Below are positions 45,508 through 55,178 of a DNA stretch of 64,000 bases, in pieces. Below the pieces are notes generated by a model. It made no database searches, was not told where the DNA came from, and worked only from the letters and a program-made list of their open reading frames with translations. Position 1 is the stretch's first letter. Every line of letters begins with the position of its first letter. The translations under genes were made by a program, and so were the position numbers. Location: positions 248,001 through 312,000 of the forward strand of contig OY741266.1 of the NCBI GenBank assembly GCA_963514095.1, written 5' to 3'. The stretch comes from Eutrigla gurnardus. Taxonomy: Eukaryota; Chordata; Actinopteri; Perciformes; Triglidae.

Positions 45508-48063
45508 ATGGACCTAGCAGCCTTTTTTTTATGTGGCTCAACGCATGAGCTCCGGGAGGCTACCTATAGACTCCAGTGTCTCCAGGCCGAGCACCGGCAT
45601 GCTGAGGGAGAGGAGGAGAGGCAGTCGGCCCTGGCGAGGGAGCTGGTTTCCGCCAGCCCGTGGCTCAGGGGCTCATTGCCTGCCTGGGTCAGGGGCTTCC
45701 TCCTAACCCCTGAGCTCCAGCCATCCTCAGTCACAGCCATGCCACCAGACTATGTTGTAGCCAACGCACAGCTTCCCGGCTCCGGCCCTGACCCGTTTTG
45801 GGGTACTCGCCTGGCCCGGGGAGGGCCAAGGAGCGTCCAGCTGGTTAACCGGCAGTTGGCTCGTCGGTTGCCGGCCTCGAGGAGGGGCGGCACGAGGAAG
45901 CGAGCCTCCCCGATTCTGCGCTCATCGGTTCTGACGGGGGTTCGTCCGTCACCAGTTCCAGCGGAGGCCCGCCCGTCCAAGCCAACGGTCCAGGCCTTAG
46001 CCACAGCCAAGCATCCAGCCCAGGCCTTAGCCACAGCCAAGCACCCAGTCCAGGCCTCAGCCACAGCCAAGCATCCAGTCCAGGCCTCAGCCACAGCCAT
46101 GCATTCAGTCCAGGTCTCAGCCACAGCCAAGCATCCAGGCCTCAGCCACAGCCAAGCATCCAGTCCAGGCCTCAGCCACAGCCAAGCATCCAGTCCAGGC
46201 CTCAGCCACAGCCAAGCATCCAGTCCAGGCCTCAGCCACAGCCAAGCATCCAGTCCAGGCCTCAGCCACAGCCAAGCATCCAGTCCAGGCCTCAGCCACA
46301 GCCAAGCATCCAGTCCAGGCCTCAGCCACAGCCAAGCATCCAGTCCAGGCCTCAGCCACAGCCAAGCATCCAGTCCAGGCCTCAGCCACAGCCAAGCATC
46401 CAGTCCAGGCCTCAGCCACAGCCAAGCATCCAGTCCAGGCCTCAGCCACAGCCAAGCATCCAGTCCAGGCCTCAGCCACAGCCAAGCATCCAGTCCAGGC
46501 CTCAGCCACAGCCAAGCATCCAGTCCAGGCCTCAGCCACAGCCAAGCATCCAGTCCAGGCCTTAGCCACAGCCCAGCATCCAGCCCAGGCCTTAGCCACA
46601 GCCCAGCATCCAGCCCAGGCCTTAGCCACAGCCAAGCATCCAGCCCAGGCCTTAGCCACAGCCAAGCATCCAGCCCACGCCTCGGTCACAGCCCTTGTCT
46701 CGGCCTGTGGTCTTCAGTCGGCGGCTCGGCCGACACCTGCCAGTGGTCTTCAGTCGGCGGTCCGGTCGACACCTGCCAGTGGTCTTCAGTCGGCGGTCCG
46801 GTCGACACCTGCCAGTGGTCTTCAGTCGGCGGTCCGGTCGACACCTGCCAGTGGTCTTCAGTCGGCGGTCCGGTCGACACCTGCCAGTGGTCTTCAGTCG
46901 GCGATCCGGTCGACACTCTCCAGTGGTCTTCAGTCGGCGGCCCGTCCGTCACCAGTCCCGGCGGAGGATCGTCCGGCACCAGCCCAGACAGGGGACCGTC
47001 CCACACCTGCTCCTCGCAGCCTATTGGGGGTTCGCCTGTCACCAGTTCCTGTTCCGACGGGGGACCGTCCCGCGCCTGCTCCACGCAGCCTTCGGGAGGT
47101 CCGCTCGTCACCAGTTCCTGTCCAGACGGGGGGCCGTCCGACGCCTGCTCCACGCAGTCTTCGGGAGGTCCGCTCGTCACCCGTTCCTGTTCCGACGGGG
47201 GGCCGTCCGACGCCTGCTCCACGCAGCCTTCGGGAGGTCCGCTCGTCACCCGTTCCTGTTCCGACGGGGGGCCGCCCCACGCCTGCTCCACGCAGCCTTC
47301 GGGAGGTCCGCTCGTCACCCGTTCCTGTTCCGACGGGGGGCCGCCCCACGCCTGCTCCACGCAGCCTTCGGGAGGTCCGCTCGTCACCCGTTCCTGTTCC
47401 GACGGGGGGCCGTCCCGTGCCTGCTCCACGCAGCCTTCGGGAGGTCCGCTCGTCACCAGTTCCTGTTCCGACGGGGGGCCGTCCCATGCCTGCTCCACGC
47501 AGCCTTCGGGAGGTCCGCTCGTCACCCGTTCCTGTCCAGACGGGGGGCCGTCCGACGCCTGCTCCACGCAGTCTTCGGGAGGTCCGCTCGTCACCCGTTC
47601 CTGTTCCGACGGGGGGCCGTCCTACGCCTGCTCCACGCAGTCTTCGGGAGGTCCGCTCGTCACCCGTTCCTGTTCCGACGGGGGTCCGTCCGACGCCTGC
47701 TCCACGCAGCCTTCGGGAGGTCCGCTCGTCACCCGTTCCTGTCCAGACGGGGGTCCGTCCGACGCCTGCTCCGCGCAGTCTTCGGGAGGTCCGCTCGTCA
47801 CCCGTTCCTGTTCCGACGGGGGGCCGTCCTACGCCTGCTCCACGCAGTCTTCGGGAGGTCCGCTCGTCACCCGTTCCTGTTCCGACGGGGGTCCGTCCGA
47901 CGCCTGCTCCACGCAGCCTTCGGGAGGTCCGCTCGTCACCCGTTCCTGTCCAGACGGGGGTCCGTCCGACGCCTGCTCCACGCAGCCTTCGGGAGGTCCG
48001 CTCGTCACCCGTTCCTGTTCCGACCGGTGGTCGTCCTATGCCTGCTCCACGTCGCCTTCCTGA
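45508..48063 (+). CDS. Repeat-rich protein of the non-autonomous LTR element (gag-like by position)
   Basis: The 851-codon frame begins MDLAAFFLCG 46 bases after the 5' LTR. Residues 1-160 are unique, with a Leu/Glu-rich helix (ELREATYRLQCLQAE) as in many gag N-termini. From residue 162 the frame consists of minisatellite arrays: a 10-residue unit (about 162-390), a 12-residue unit (about 401-485) and a 23-residue unit (about 516-838, SDGGPSDACSTQPSGGPLVT type). A 5-bp loss at 46136 changes the phase of the first array but keeps it open. The arrays are open in several other frames on both strands (for example to 48364 in frame 2), so the true C-terminal frame is uncertain. Expression is not shown. 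Confidence 0.5.
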   Translation: MDLAAFFLCGSTHELREATYRLQCLQAEHRHAEGEEERQSALARELVSASPWLRGSLPAWVRGFLLTPELQPSSVTAMPPDYVVANAQLPGSGPDPFWGTRLARGGPRSVQLVNRQLARRLPASRRGGTRKRASPILRSSVLTGVRPSPVPAEARPSKPTVQALATAKHPAQALATAKHPVQASATAKHPVQASATAMHSVQVSATAKHPGLSHSQASSPGLSHSQASSPGLSHSQASSPGLSHSQASSPGLSHSQASSPGLSHSQASSPGLSHSQASSPGLSHSQASSPGLSHSQASSPGLSHSQASSPGLSHSQASSPGLSHSQASSPGLSHSQASSPGLSHSQASSPGLSHSPASSPGLSHSPASSPGLSHSQASSPGLSHSQASSPRLGHSPCLGLWSSVGGSADTCQWSSVGGPVDTCQWSSVGGPVDTCQWSSVGGPVDTCQWSSVGGPVDTCQWSSVGDPVDTLQWSSVGGPSVTSPGGGSSGTSPDRGPSHTCSSQPIGGSPVTSSCSDGGPSRACSTQPSGGPLVTSSCPDGGPSDACSTQSSGGPLVTRSCSDGGPSDACSTQPSGGPLVTRSCSDGGPPHACSTQPSGGPLVTRSCSDGGPPHACSTQPSGGPLVTRSCSDGGPSRACSTQPSGGPLVTSSCSDGGPSHACSTQPSGGPLVTRSCPDGGPSDACSTQSSGGPLVTRSCSDGGPSYACSTQSSGGPLVTRSCSDGGPSDACSTQPSGGPLVTRSCPDGGPSDACSAQSSGGPLVTRSCSDGGPSYACSTQSSGGPLVTRSCSDGGPSDACSTQPSGGPLVTRSCPDGGPSDACSTQPSGGPLVTRSCSDRWSSYACSTSPS
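45991..46675 (+). repeat. Minisatellite array 1, 30-bp unit, ~23 copies
   Basis: The unit is CAGGCCTCAGCCACAGCCAA followed by GCATCCAGTC. Units 1-5 vary and unit 5 is 25 bp. From 46136 to about 46555 the 14 units are identical, a sign of recent homogenisation. The last units carry CAGCCCAGGCC variants. Confidence 0.95.
46709..46960 (+). repeat. Minisatellite array 2, 36-bp unit, ~7 copies
   Basis: The unit is GGTCTTCAGTCGGCGGTCCG followed by GTCGACACCTGCCAGT. Six full units and one partial unit keep the frame. Confidence 0.95.
47053..48018 (+). repeat. Minisatellite array 3, 69-bp unit, 14 copies
   Basis: The unit starts TCCGACGGGGGGCCGTCCGA and ends CTCGTCACCCGTTCCTGT. Diverged units flank it on both sides (about 46980-47052 and 48019-48060). 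The unit encodes 23 residues. Confidence 0.95.
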
Positions 48064-48076
48064 GCAGCCACGTCAG

Positions 48077-48328
48077 CTAGGTCGTCCTCAGGCCCGGCCT
48101 CCTGAGCGGTCCCGCCCGCTAGGTCGCCCTCATGCCCGGCCTCCTGAGCGGTCCCGCCCGCTAGGTCGCCCTCATGCCCGGCCTCCTGAGCGGTCCCGCC
48201 CGCTAGGTCGCCCTCATGCCCGGCCTCCTGAGCGGTCCCGCCCGCTAGGTCGCCCTCATGCCCGGCCTCCTGAGCGACCCCGTCTGCTGGGTCGCCCTCA
48301 TGCCCGGCCTCCTGAGCCCCTCCTCCTG
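48077..48328 (+). repeat. Minisatellite array 4, 42-bp unit, 6 copies
   Basis: The unit starts CTAGGTCGCCCTCATGCCCG and ends CGGTCCCGCCCG. It lies after the stop of the 851-codon frame but inside the frame that runs to 48364. Confidence 0.95.
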
Positions 48329-48399
48329 GCCCCCTCCACCCGCCCTACGTATCATGGACCATAGGGACATCTGGGATCCGTCCCTTAAGGGGGGGGTAC

Positions 48400-48831
48400 T
48401 GTCACGCCGGTGAGGTAATGTCTCGTCTTGGGTTTTTGTTTTGTCATTTCCTGTCTTATTTTGAAAATAACTCCCTTCTCGTTTCAGGTCACTTGCCCTT
48501 CCTCATGTGTTCCCTGGTCTTATGTCATCCCTGGTCCCTGATTGTTGTCACCTGTTGCTCGTTATCCCTCTGTGTATTTAAGTCTGCGTCTCCCCTTGTC
48601 TTGTGCCAGTTCGTTCCTGTTTCTCGTCACGTCACGTTCCACGTCACGTTCCATGTCACCTTCTACGTCACCTTAAGTTAAGTTGGTATTTTTGTAGTTT
48701 TTTTTGTAGCCTCGTTTTGTTTCCTCCCGGTGGAGTGATTTTGTGTTTATACTTTTTATGTTAAAGAATAAAAGCCTTTTTTACTGCTACTGCCCTGCAT
48801 CCGAGTCCTCCCTCCATTCCCAAGTCTGACA
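48400..48831 (+). repeat. 3' LTR
   Basis: 432 bp with the same ends as the 5' LTR, preceded by a polypurine tract at about 48385-48397. Confidence 0.93.
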
Positions 48832-50884
48832 CTGGGTTTGAACGCAGTGAATAGTTTGATCCAATAACCATACTAGTTGTCTTAGACACATTCAAAATTA
48901 ATCCATTACAGTTAACCCACTCAGAAACCAACTTCATTTCTTCACTTAAATTTCTATTTAATCCATCAATCGTTCTTTCAGCTAAATAAATTGTCGTATC
49001 ATCGGCATACATTGTCATGCGAGCTGTTTTTAATGCCAAGGGAAAATCATTGGTGAATGAGTACAATTGAGCCTCCGTACATGGGGCGGCTGCCTTATCC
49101 ACTGCGCCACCGACCGCCCCAACTCCATCGTAATGTTGCCTAAAGGAAGCATATATAAGTTGAAAAGAATTGGTCCGAGCACAGAACCTTGAGGAACACC
49201 GTATTTAACTTCAGTGTGCCTGGAGGATTTTTCATTGACATGCACAAACTGAGATCGATTGGATAAATAGTTAATGGTGTCAAATGCAGCACTAAGATCT
49301 AGCAGAACAAGTACAGAAACCAGTCCTTTGTCAGAAGCAATAAGAAGGTCATTTGTAATTTTTACCAGAGCCGTCTCTGTGCTATGATGTACTCTAAATC
49401 CTGACTGGAAGTCCTCAAGTTATTGTTGAGAAAGTCACACAGTTGATTGGCGACTACTTTCCCAAGGATCTTAGAGAGAAAAGGAAGATTTGATATTGGT
49501 CTGTAGTTTGATAAAACCCCTGGATCTAGAGTAGGCTTCTTAAGAAGAGGTTTAATTACAGCTACTTTAAATGACTGTGGCACATAGCCTGTTAATAAAG
49601 ACACATTGATCATATCTAATAGCGACGCGCTAACTAAGGGTAAGACTTCTTTCAGTAGCCTGGTTGGTATCGGGTCTAGGAGACAGGTTGAAGGTTTAGA
49701 AGAAGAGATCATTGACGTTAGTTGGTTTAGGTTGATTGGAGAAAAGCAGTCTAATTATATATCAGGTCTTAATGCTAGTTCTAAAACTCCTGAGTTTGAG
49801 GGTAACGCGGTTCCAATTGAAGGCAAGATGCAAGTAATTTTGTCGCGGATTGCTAGAATTTTATCATTAAAAAAGTTAATAAAGTCGTTACTACTAAGAT
49901 CTCTAGGAATGCATGGCTCAGTAGAGCTGTGACTCTGTCAGCCTGGCTACAGTACTGAAAAGAAATCTAGGGTTGTTTTTATTTTCCTCTATTAAAGATG
50001 AGTAGTAGGCTGCTCTGGCATTACGGAGAGCCTTCTTATACGTTTTAAGACAGTCCTGCCAAACTAGGCAGGATTCTTCCAGTTTGGTGGAGCGCCAGAT
50101 GGTTTCAAGTTTACGCAGTTTTTGTTTTAATTTACGAGTTTGGGAGTTATACCAGGGAGCTAACTTCCTATGCTTTATAGTTTTCTGTTTTAGCGGAGCA
50201 ACAGAGTCGAGAGTCGTTCGCAGTAGGCTTCCAGATTCATCTATAAGAGAATTGATCTGGGAGGGACTAAGATTAACATAAAAGTCCTCCGTTTCATTAA
50301 GACATGGAAGTGAACTCAAGACTGGCGGAATTACTTCCTTAAACTTAGCTACTGCTCTATCCGATAGACACCGAGAGTAGTAGCTTTTTCCTAGAGGAGT
50401 GAAGTCCAGCAACAATAATTCAAAGGTTATCAAGTAATGGTCAGATAAAGAAGAATTTTGAGGAAAGATTATTAAGTTTTCGATTTCAACACCATAAGAT
50501 AAGACGAGGTCGAGAGTGTGGCTATGACAGTGAGTCGGTTTATGTACACTCTGACTGAAGCCAATAGAATCTATTAAGGAAGTAAATCATTTACAACGTC
50601 CACATGGACATTAAAATCCCCCACAATGATTACTTTATCTGATTTAAGGACTAAACTTGATAGCAACTCAGAGAATTCAGATAGGAATTCAGAGTATGGA
50701 CCAGGAGCACGATACACAATAACAAACAGAATTGGCTGCATTGTTTTCCAGTTTGAGTGCGAAAGGCTGAGAATCAGACTCTCAAATGAGTTATAGTTTA
50801 GTTTTGGCTTAGGATTGATTGACAGGCTTGAATCAAAAATGGCTGCAACTCCTCCTCCACGTCTGCTGCCTCGAGATATATGAG

Positions 50885-52260
50885 CAGGGGTGGGACGATA
50901 CGGGTAACTCACGATTCGATACTGTGACGATATTTGGCCCACGATAACGATAATATCACGATACACGATATCTGCGATATTCGATATATTGCAAGAAATT
51001 TCATCAACGATAACTCACGATATGTGACTGAAAAAGAAAAAAATATGCATAAAAAATAAATTCCAAAACTTCGTACAATGTACAAATGAATAAACACTGT
51101 CCAGCTGGACACATTAAAGTGCATGAACATTAATAACATGTCTTATGTAAACCAGGACAGTGCTTTCTGATACTGAAAAGTCAGTAGCAACTTGTTTTAT
51201 GTAAACTTGGACCCGTTTTAGTTTAACAATAAACAAGATAAGAATAACATCAGAATTAAATGAAATATTGGGCACATTTCAGTATGCAACCAATTATGTG
51301 CAGAGTTATGTTCACCCATCCAGTACCTGGGAAGTCGGGCCTCAAACCGCTTGGAGCTCACAGCAACACCGGGCAGCACACGGCTCCGCGGATCCATACG
51401 TGCGGACCCTCCGGCGGACGGTAAACACGCGCCGCCCGGAATCCTGCCCGTAAATAGGCAATCGAGCCCGGCCGAAAAGTGGGTCCTCATGCCCTCAATG
51501 CTGTGTGAAAAGCGCTTGAAGCTCACAACAGCACCGGCCAGCACACGGCCACGCTTATGCGGCGTTCACACCGGACGCGATAGACGCGAATACAATCGCG
51601 TGAGACGCGCGCCGCTTGATCATTTTGGATTATTCGCTTCATTCGCGCATGACGCTCATTTTTGAACCGGTGCTGCTCTAGCGGGGGAAACGAGGGCAGC
51701 GCCGGCGGGGAGCCGGCGGGGAGCCGGCGGGTCACGTCGGCGGACCCTCCTCCTCCGCCTCGGGGTACCCGATGCCAGAGTCCGTGAGTCCGTGAGCCTC
51801 TAAACGCTCGGAATCCTGTCCGTAAATAGGCAATCAGACCGGGCAGCGGGCGGCCCCCGCGGATCCGCTCCGGAGAACCGTAAACTCGCGTTCACACCGA
51901 ACGCGATAGACGCGAATACAATCGCGTCAGACGCGTGTATCGCTCCGCTTGATAATTTTGGACTTTTTTAGTGTCATTCGCGTCATTCGCGCCATTCGCG
52001 TCATTCGCTTCATTCGCGCATGACGCTCATTTTACTGCGGTCAAGCCAGCCGACACATCGGGAACGACAGTCAAGCCAGCCGACCCAGTTTTATGCTGTA
52101 CGTGTTTATAGTAGCTTTACGGTAATAGCGTCTCAAAACTGGTTTCAAAATAAAAGCATTCGTCGGGTACATAGCGAAAGACTGTCACGAAAGCAAAATA
52201 CTGTCAACGGAAATGTACGGACGTTGTGTACTTTCAAAATAAAGGCTCAAATAATTGACA
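50885..52260. mobile_element. hAT-like element fragment with two inserted MITE pieces
   Basis: It starts CAGGGGTGGGACGATACGGG and goes on with CACGATATCTGCGATATTCG-like words, typical of a fish hAT end. Partial copies of the 15320 MITE (GGCGTTCACACCGGACGCGA or close) begin near 51560 and 51887. GC-rich segments with GTAAATAGGCAATC occur twice (near 51449 and 51821). The right end is not found. Confidence 0.5.
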
Positions 52261-52399
52261 ATTGTAATCTTAAACCAATCGTTTTTTATTGGAATTTCTA
52301 ACAAGGTCATGTTTCCACATGCTAATTTCACTTAAGGTTATTGTAGACGTACACTGCCTCATATTGCCACCCAGGAAGTTTCAAGTCTTTCTGGTATAT

Positions 52400-54470
52400 A
52401 GTTTCAAACTAAAAGCCCGTCAGTGTCAAATATGAGACAAATTACATATGATTTAGGATTCAATTTAAAAGGAATCGCCCTGTTATCAAGCAACAATTCC
52501 ACTTCAGAGTGACAGTATATGACCTGGTAGTGTGACCCAGTGAGTATCAAGACATTCTGATGTGTTGTTTCAGAATAAAAGCATGTCAAAGTGTCAAATA
52601 TGACACAAATTACATATGATTTGAGATTCAATTTAAAAGGAAACGCCCTGTTATCAAGCAATAATTCCACTTCAGAGTGACAGTATATGACCCGGTAGTG
52701 TGACCCAGTGAGTATCAAGACATTCTGATGTGTTGTTTCAGAATAAAAGCATGTCAAATATGACACAAATTACATATGATTTAGGATTCAATTTAAAAGG
52801 AAACGCCCTGTTATCAAGCAATGATTCCACTTCGGGGTTATAGTATATGACCTGGTAGTGTGACCCAGTGAGTATCAAGACATTCTGATGTATAGTTTCA
52901 GAATAAAAGCCTGTCAAAGTGTCAAATATGACACATATTACACATGATTTTGGGCTCAATTTAAAAGGAAACGCCCTGTTATCAAGGAATAATTCCACTG
53001 CAGGGTTATACTATATGACCTGGTAGTGTGACCCAGTGAGTATCAAGACATTCTGATGTGTTGTTTCAGAATAAAAGCATGTCAAAGTGTCAAATATGAC
53101 ACAAATTACATATGATTTGGGATTCAATTTAAAAGGAAACGCCCTGTTATCAAGCAATAATTCCACTTCAGAGTGACAGTATATGACCTGGTAGTGTGAC
53201 CCAGTTAGTATCAAGACATTCTGATGTGTTGTTTCAGAATAAAAGCATGTCAAATATGACACAAATTACATATGATTTAGGATTCAATTTAAAAGGAAAC
53301 GCCCTGTTATCAAGCAATGATTCCACTTCGGGGTTATAGTATATGACCTGGTAGTGTGACCCAGTGAGTATCAAGACATTCTGATGTATAGTTTCAGAAT
53401 AAAAGCCTGTCAAAGTGTCAAATATGACACATATTACACATGATTTTGGGCTCAATTTAAAAGGAAACGCCCTGTTATCAAGGAATAATTCCACTGCAGG
53501 GTTATACTATATGACCTGGTAGTGTGACCCAGTAAGTATCAAAACATTCTGATGTATAGTTTCAAAATAAAAGCATGTCAAATATGACACAAATTACATA
53601 TGATTTGGGATTCAATTTAAAAGGAAACGCCCTGTTATCACTGACTAATTCCACTTCAGGGTTATAGTATATGACCCATTAGTGTGACCCAGTAAGTATC
53701 AAAACATTCTGATGTATAGTTTCAGAATAAAAGCCTGTCAAAGTGTCAAATATGACACATATTACACATGATTTTGGGCTCAATTTAAAAGGAAACGCCC
53801 TGTTATCAAGGAATAATTCCACTTCAGAGTGACAGTATATGACCTGGTAGTGTGACCCAGTTAGTATCAAGACATTCTGATGTGTTGTTTCAGAATAAAA
53901 GCATGTCAAATATGACACAAATTACATATGATTTAGGATTCAATTTAAAAGGAAACGCCCTGTTATCAAGCAATAATTCCACTTCAGGGTTATAGTATAT
54001 GACCTGGTAGTGTGATCCAGTCAGTATCAAGACAATCTGATGTGTTGTTTCAGAATAAAAGCATGTCAAAGTGTCAAATATGACACAAATAACATATGAT
54101 TTGGGATTCAATTTAAAAGGAAACGCCCTGTTATCACTGACTAATTCCACTTCAGGGTTATAGTATATGACCCATTAGTGTGACCCAGTAAGTATCAAAA
54201 CATTCTGATGTATAGTTTCAGAATAAAAGCCTGTCAAAGTGTCAAATATGAGAATTATTACACATTATTTTGGGCTCAATTTAAAAGGAAACGCCCTGTT
54301 ATCAAGGAATAATTCCACTTCAGAGTGACAGTATATGACCTGGTAGTGTCACCCAGTTAGTATCAAGACATTCTGATGTGTTGTTTCAGAATAAAAGCAT
54401 GTCAAATATGACACAAATTACATATGATTTGGGCCCTGTTATCACAGAGTAATTCCACTTCAGTTATAGT
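52400..54470. repeat. Satellite: 160/168-bp units with 496-bp higher-order period
   Basis: GAATAAAAGC anchors at 52573, 52741, 52901, 53069, 53237, 53397, 53565, 53725, 53893, 54053, 54221 and 54389 give steps of 160 or 168. The 8-bp difference is the presence of AAAGTGTC. Three unit types (A, B and C) run in the order A B C A B C B C B A C B. Bases 52573-53068 and 53069-53564 are near-identical trimers. The minus-strand frames of about 80-120 codons here are by-products of the repeat. Confidence 0.95.
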
Positions 54471-54524
54471 ATTGGACCCTATAGTGTGACACAGTATCAA
54501 GACCATGTTTAGAAATGTATTTTT

Positions 54525-54530
54525 TTTATT
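54525..54530 (-). terminator. Candidate poly(A) signal of the transposase-macro-Ulp1-PHD gene
   Basis: AATAAA on the minus strand lies about 235 bases after the stop codon at 54764, between the V-SINE fragment and the satellite. No other canonical signal was noted between it and the stop. Confidence 0.4.
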
Positions 54531-54603
54531 TTGTACATTGACAACAAACATTTAACTTTAGAACATGAGCTGTAACCAAAAATTGAGTAAGTAATAAATA
54601 CGT

Positions 54604-54697
54604 CCATCCATCCATCCATTGTCTACCGCTCATCCTGCACTCAGGGTCGCAGGGGGGCTGGAGCCGATCCCAGCTGTCATTGGGCGAAGGCAGGGTA
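54604..54697 (-). mobile_element. 5'-truncated V-SINE in the 3' UTR
   Basis: The inverse of the V-SINE tail (CCATCCATCC up to GGGCGAAGGCAGGGTA) is flanked by a 13-bp duplication GTAATAAATACGT (54591-54603 and 54698-54710). It lies 67 bases past the stop codon at 54764. Confidence 0.88.
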
Positions 54698-54763
54698 GTA
54701 ATAAATACGTAAAAAACAAAAATAATAAAGATACTTTCTCAATGTCCAGTAAAAAATGTGGTC

Positions 54764-55178
54764 CTAATTGCAAAGGACACAATCCCACTTGCTTGCCCTT
54801 GCTTGGAGGAGTTGTTCTTTATCCATCCCCAGACACAGCTCGTGGTACCACCTTTGACATGTGTCACACATTATCTGTAAAATGAAATAAGCAAAGACAA
54901 TATCTTTATCATCTTGTCAGGAATAAGAGGCCATTTAGGACAATTGTTTGAAGGAATGTAGGGAATTTAGGTGGTCCGCAACCTTGTTTACAGTTTTCCT
55001 TTGTCTGAAAAAGTTTGAGGAATACTCAAACAATAGATTTTATTATATTATCATACAATATACCCCAAATCATAAATGTACAAGAAAAAATGAAAACTAA
55101 CCCAATCCGTAGTTGGAGGCCCTGATCCTGGGGGCTTTGAGGCAGAGCACATCGCACAGTGGTTGTCTATGTCAAACA
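54764..55178 (-). CDS. Exons 16-17 of the fusion gene: C-terminal PHD finger
   Basis: Exon 55178-55102 has DNHCAMCSASKPPG and TTDW. Exon 54874-54764 has IMCDTCQRWYHELC and WDCVLCN before the TAG stop. Together they give the C4-H-C3 pattern (CxxC, CxxC, HxxC, CxxC) with the Trp before the His seen in histone-tail readers. It ends the protein. Confidence 0.85.

Larger units (their letters stand above)
45027..48831 (+). mobile_element. Complete non-autonomous LTR retrotransposon with minisatellite body
   Basis: Two LTRs (45027-45461 and 48400-48831) start TGTCACGCCGG and end AAGTCTGACA. CTGGG is duplicated at 45022-45026 and 48832-48836. A polypurine tract (TTAAGGGGGGGGTAC) lies directly before the 3' LTR. 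The 2.9-kb interior has one open frame with a short unique N-terminus, then four tandem arrays. There is no protease, RT or integrase, so it must rely on another element, probably of the Ty3/gypsy group. The near-identical LTRs point to a fairly recent insertion. Confidence 0.92.
44099..49067 (-). mobile_element. LINE C: 5'-truncated non-LTR retrotransposon, split by an LTR element
   Basis: The 3' tail is made of CTAAA repeats (44099-44118 on the plus strand as TTTAG). The frame 44884-44363 has LVLSHMDYCTVVWSN and LQLIQNKAARVAL of the RT C-terminus. The frame 49102-48840 has MYADDTTIYL with the catalytic Asp pair. TGAG is duplicated at 44095-44098 and 49068-49071. About 1.16 kb belongs to the element itself. 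Confidence 0.82.
43931..49120 (-). mobile_element. tRNA-type SINE, split by LINE C
   Basis: The head lies at 49120-49072, with an A box (GGCGCAGTGGATAAGG). The rest lies at 44098-43931, with a B box (GGTTCGACTCC), a body and a poly(A)-like tail (T runs at 43937-43960 on the plus strand). AACTCCA is duplicated at 43923-43929 and 49121-49127. The two parts rejoin at TGAG. It is a different family from the V-SINE. Confidence 0.8.
42510..50884 (-). mobile_element. LINE B: second copy of the LINE A family, with a nested block
   Basis: Segments 42510-43930 and 49128-50884 match LINE A nearly base for base, starting from the AATTG tail. Relative to A about 270 bp are missing at the nested block. 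The 5' part is lost at 50884, where a hAT-like end begins. RT and endonuclease pieces remain (frames 43829-43503, 49712-49362, 50433-49918 and 50966-50574). A GA microsatellite is at 43215-43243. The site that holds a solo LTR in copy A is empty here. Confidence 0.88.

Noticed and set aside
46117..47594. Minus-strand ORFs of 190-302 codons in the minisatellites
   Set aside because: Stop-free repeat units of length divisible by three leave many frames open. The element's LTR and polypurine tract show that the sense strand is plus.
45991..48328. CRISPR-like look of regular direct repeats
   Set aside because: The units are contiguous without unique spacers, lie in a eukaryotic LTR element and there are no cas genes. 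They are minisatellites.
52404..54150. Series of similar ~80-120 codon minus-strand ORFs
   Set aside because: They start and stop at the same place in each satellite unit. No splice sites, no domain and no codon bias support coding.
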